From NCBI GenBank assembly GCA_015183035.1, contig JACZZP010000018.1:1178001-1242000 (forward strand): 64,000 nt of DNA, given 5' to 3'. Made by a program: the position numbers and the translations under genes. Of this stretch, positions 61,704 through 64,000 are shown piece after piece; within the stretch, counting starts at the first letter, position 1; each line of letters starts with the position of its first letter. The DNA comes from Meloidogyne chitwoodi. Taxonomy: Eukaryota; Nematoda; Chromadorea; Rhabditida; Meloidogynidae. The notes beneath the pieces were generated by a model. It had not been told where the DNA came from. It searched no databases and worked only from the letters and a program-made list of their open reading frames with translations.

Positions 61704-64000
61704 ATGGCTGACTGCATTGGTTATGTATGGCGATACTTGGAACAACGAGGAATAGAAAATGCCTCAACATCTCAACAAAAACATGAATATTCTTTTGTTG
61801 TTGAAAGTGATGAAGATGACGAATCTTTATTGGGATTCATGAAAAATGTAGAGCCACATAAAGAATTGATTCCTCCACCTTCGTATTTCTCAGAACATAG
61901 ACAGCTACAAATAAGACGAAATCAGAACACAGGAAGAATAAATATTGGAGGGGTTTCCGTTGACCCCCAATCGGCTGGATTTCCGCGACAAAAACAAAAT
62001 GCAGAAGTGACAATGACTGCAAATGCTTTTTCTGATTTGGTTATTTTATTTTTTAAACTTTTTTTTATAAATTTTAGGACGCAATAGCTGAGATGGGTGC
62101 TGGTGCTGATGATCCAGATTCACAATCACAAATAAGTGGACAGAATACTCCTTGTATTCCTAGTTTTAGTGGTGATTGCCCCCAAAATTTGGCACAAGCA
62201 CAGATAGGAGTAAGTCAATCAACAAAAGATTTTGAGCAAAGAATGGGCAGAATTAATCAAATTAGTGGAATACAACAACAAAATACTTTACTTCAACTTT
62301 CGCCCTTAGAACATCAACGAATGTCGGTATATAGGCAACAACATCAAAAACTTCTTGCTGGTGTTAGTTCGTATAGAATGATGGTAATTTGTTTTTTATT
62401 TTTAATTTAAAATAATAAAATTAGCAACAAAGTCAATCAGCTTTACCTCAATCTGGCCCAGAAGTTTTCGATTTTGACGATTCTTCTAATTTTGTTAGTG
62501 CTATTAATAGTCCCTCTTATCAATCGCCAAGTGGCCGATGTCGTGGTAGAGGCAGACGAGGAGGAGGAAATATTGGTGATCGACAACTTTCCTTTTCTTC
62601 ATTAGATAATGAAAGCACTCCAGGTTCTCCTTCTGATTTTCCAGGAAAAAAGCGAGGTTTTTATTTATTTATTTTATTTTTATAAAGTTTTTAAGGGGTT
62701 TCTGGACAAAGAAAACCAAGGAAATCGAGAACTAGAGAAATTTCTTTAGCCTCAGATGAAAAATTGTCATTTCCTTATCAACAAAATACTTTTTTTCAAA
62801 ATTATCAGTATCAAAGGCAACAAACAATGCCACAACAAGTTTCTGGTCATCTTAACTATAATTTACGTAAGCCTAAAAAATTGTGTTTTCTTGTTAGATT
62901 TTTTTTTATAAATTAACCTTAAATTAAATTTCATTGCCGGTTATTTCTTTTTAAAGGGAAATCCTTTAATTTTAGCTCTTTATTATTTTTAGAAGCCAAT
63001 ATAATATAAAAATGACGACAATTTTATTTTTTAGCATCAAATGAAGAAGAAGTTCGTTCACGAATGATGTCGGAATATGAAATGGCTTTATTTGAATCAT
63101 CCTCTTCTGATGAAGAAATGGATCCTCCACCTCCACCAAAAAATTTGTATCGAGAATCTACTGAAAATGAAAAAGTATCAGAAACTCAAAAAGGAGATAA
63201 GGCAAAAATTCAGTCAAAACATTCTGGTTCTTGTGAGTCTCAATTGGATGATTCTACCCAACAAAAGCTTAGCGGCGATTTCTCTTTGTCCGAATTTTCG
63301 GTATTTCTATTATTTATTTTTGGAATTTTTTTCAACTAAAAATACCAAAAAAATTCCCAACTTTTATTTTAACAAATTTAGAAACAACAAATCTCGTCAA
63401 ATCCTTCAAATGAAAAATTGCAAAAACGTTTAGTTAATGCTAATTTGGCCTCAGCATCCTCTTCTTCCTCAACTTCAGCATCTGTTGCTTCTTCTCCGCC
63501 ACAACGTCAAAGCGAACAAATATTGCCTAAAACGAGTGGGGATTCTTCTAAAGATTCTCGTAAATCTTCTAAAACATCATTTAAAGAAATTGAAGATTTA
63601 AAAGAAATTAAACAGGAAATAAAAATGACTTCAAATTTTTATTCTCCTTTAAGTGAATTTTTAGATGTTGGGTCATCATCACATAATATTTTAATTAAGG
63701 TTTTTTTTTTAATTAATAATCTTTAAAATTTAAAAAAAATAAAAATTTAGAAAGAATTAAAAGATGATGAAAATAACAGAAATAAATTAGTAGTTCAACC
63801 AAAACAATTAAATGAAATAAAATCTAAAAATAAAAGTCAGAAAATAAAAGGAGAAACAAGAAAATTAAGTTCATCAACAACAGAAGATGTTAATAATAAA
63901 AAAACTGGTAAAATTGTATTAAAAATAAAACCTCCAAGAGAGGGAGCAGTACATTTACCTACAACAAAGAATTCAACAAATTCATCATCTTCTCCTTCAT
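61704..64000 (+). CDS. Large disordered protein, partial (runs off the window)
   Basis: I do not recognise this gene. It starts MADCIGYVWRYLEQRG at 61704 and is interrupted by short introns. The visible part is mostly low-complexity and hydrophilic: acidic (ESDEDDESLLGF), Gln-rich (RQQHQKLLAG), an RG-rich patch (GRCRGRGRRGGGN), a basic patch (GQRKPRKSRT), an acidic and Pro patch (SSSDEEMDPPPPPK), and long Ser tracts (LASASSSSSTSAS). Near the window end it reads TGKIVLKIKPPRE, a type of motif seen in chromatin- or transcription-linked scaffolds. The nuclear role is a guess. The 3' end is missing. Confidence 0.6.

Overview
The window is nuclear DNA of a nematode. The evidence is four major sperm protein (MSP) genes, a Vsx/CEH-10 homeobox gene with its CVC domain, an astacin of the nematode NAS type, a nematode-type 5S rRNA gene, and many short, very AT-rich introns (often 45-70 bp) between small exons. 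The strong AT bias and compact introns suggest a plant-parasitic clade IV nematode such as Meloidogyne. The genus is an inference from base composition and gene style, not proven. I saw no bacterial operons, CRISPR arrays or phage genes.

Layout, left to right. 1.5-3.1 kb: a divergent MSP pair. 3.3-7.3 kb (-): an astacin metalloprotease whose 20 exons I could join in frame (715 aa). 8.6-10.8 kb (-): a nucleoredoxin-like protein. 11.0-11.5 kb (+): a bromodomain-only mini-copy of CBP. 12.1-16.2 kb (+): the full CBP/p300 acetyltransferase, 13 exons, 1166 aa. 16.7-18.8 kb (+): fumarase. 19.5 kb (-): a solitary 5S rRNA gene. 19.7-21.5 kb (-): the ceh-10 orthologue. 23.0-24.5 kb: a second divergent MSP pair, an inverted copy of the first. 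25.1-25.5 kb: a fold-back transposon. 25.9-28.6 kb (+): SNAPc subunit 4 (Myb repeats). 29.3-31.7 kb (+): prolyl 4-hydroxylase alpha. 32.2-32.6 kb: a MITE. 32.7-34.7 kb (-): a GalNAc-transferase that lacks the lectin domain and ends in HDEL. 36.3-38.4 kb (-): Musashi. 41.3-44.7 kb (+): STT3. 45.2-46.1 kb (+): DJ-1. 46.3-49.5 kb (+): MLH1. 49.8-51.2 kb (-): a short ZP-domain protein. 53.1-57.0 kb (+): a catalytically dead M1-aminopeptidase-like membrane protein with three elements in its introns. 57.4-59.5 kb (+): an F-box/LRR protein. 60.2-61.3 kb (-): a TSSK-like kinase. 61.7 kb to the end (+): an unidentified disordered protein, cut by the window edge.

Most of this is a housekeeping and developmental gene neighbourhood. 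The unusual parts are (1) the nested palindromic MSP duplication with a compact two-way promoter, (2) the CBP tandem duplicate stripped to a bromodomain, (3) the HDEL-ended, lectin-less GalNAc-transferase, (4) the dead M1 peptidase, and (5) a set of inverted-repeat elements, two of which share a core but carry different termini. Multi-exon genes are given as first to last coding base. Exons were joined by hand using GT/AG signals, reading frame and family similarity.
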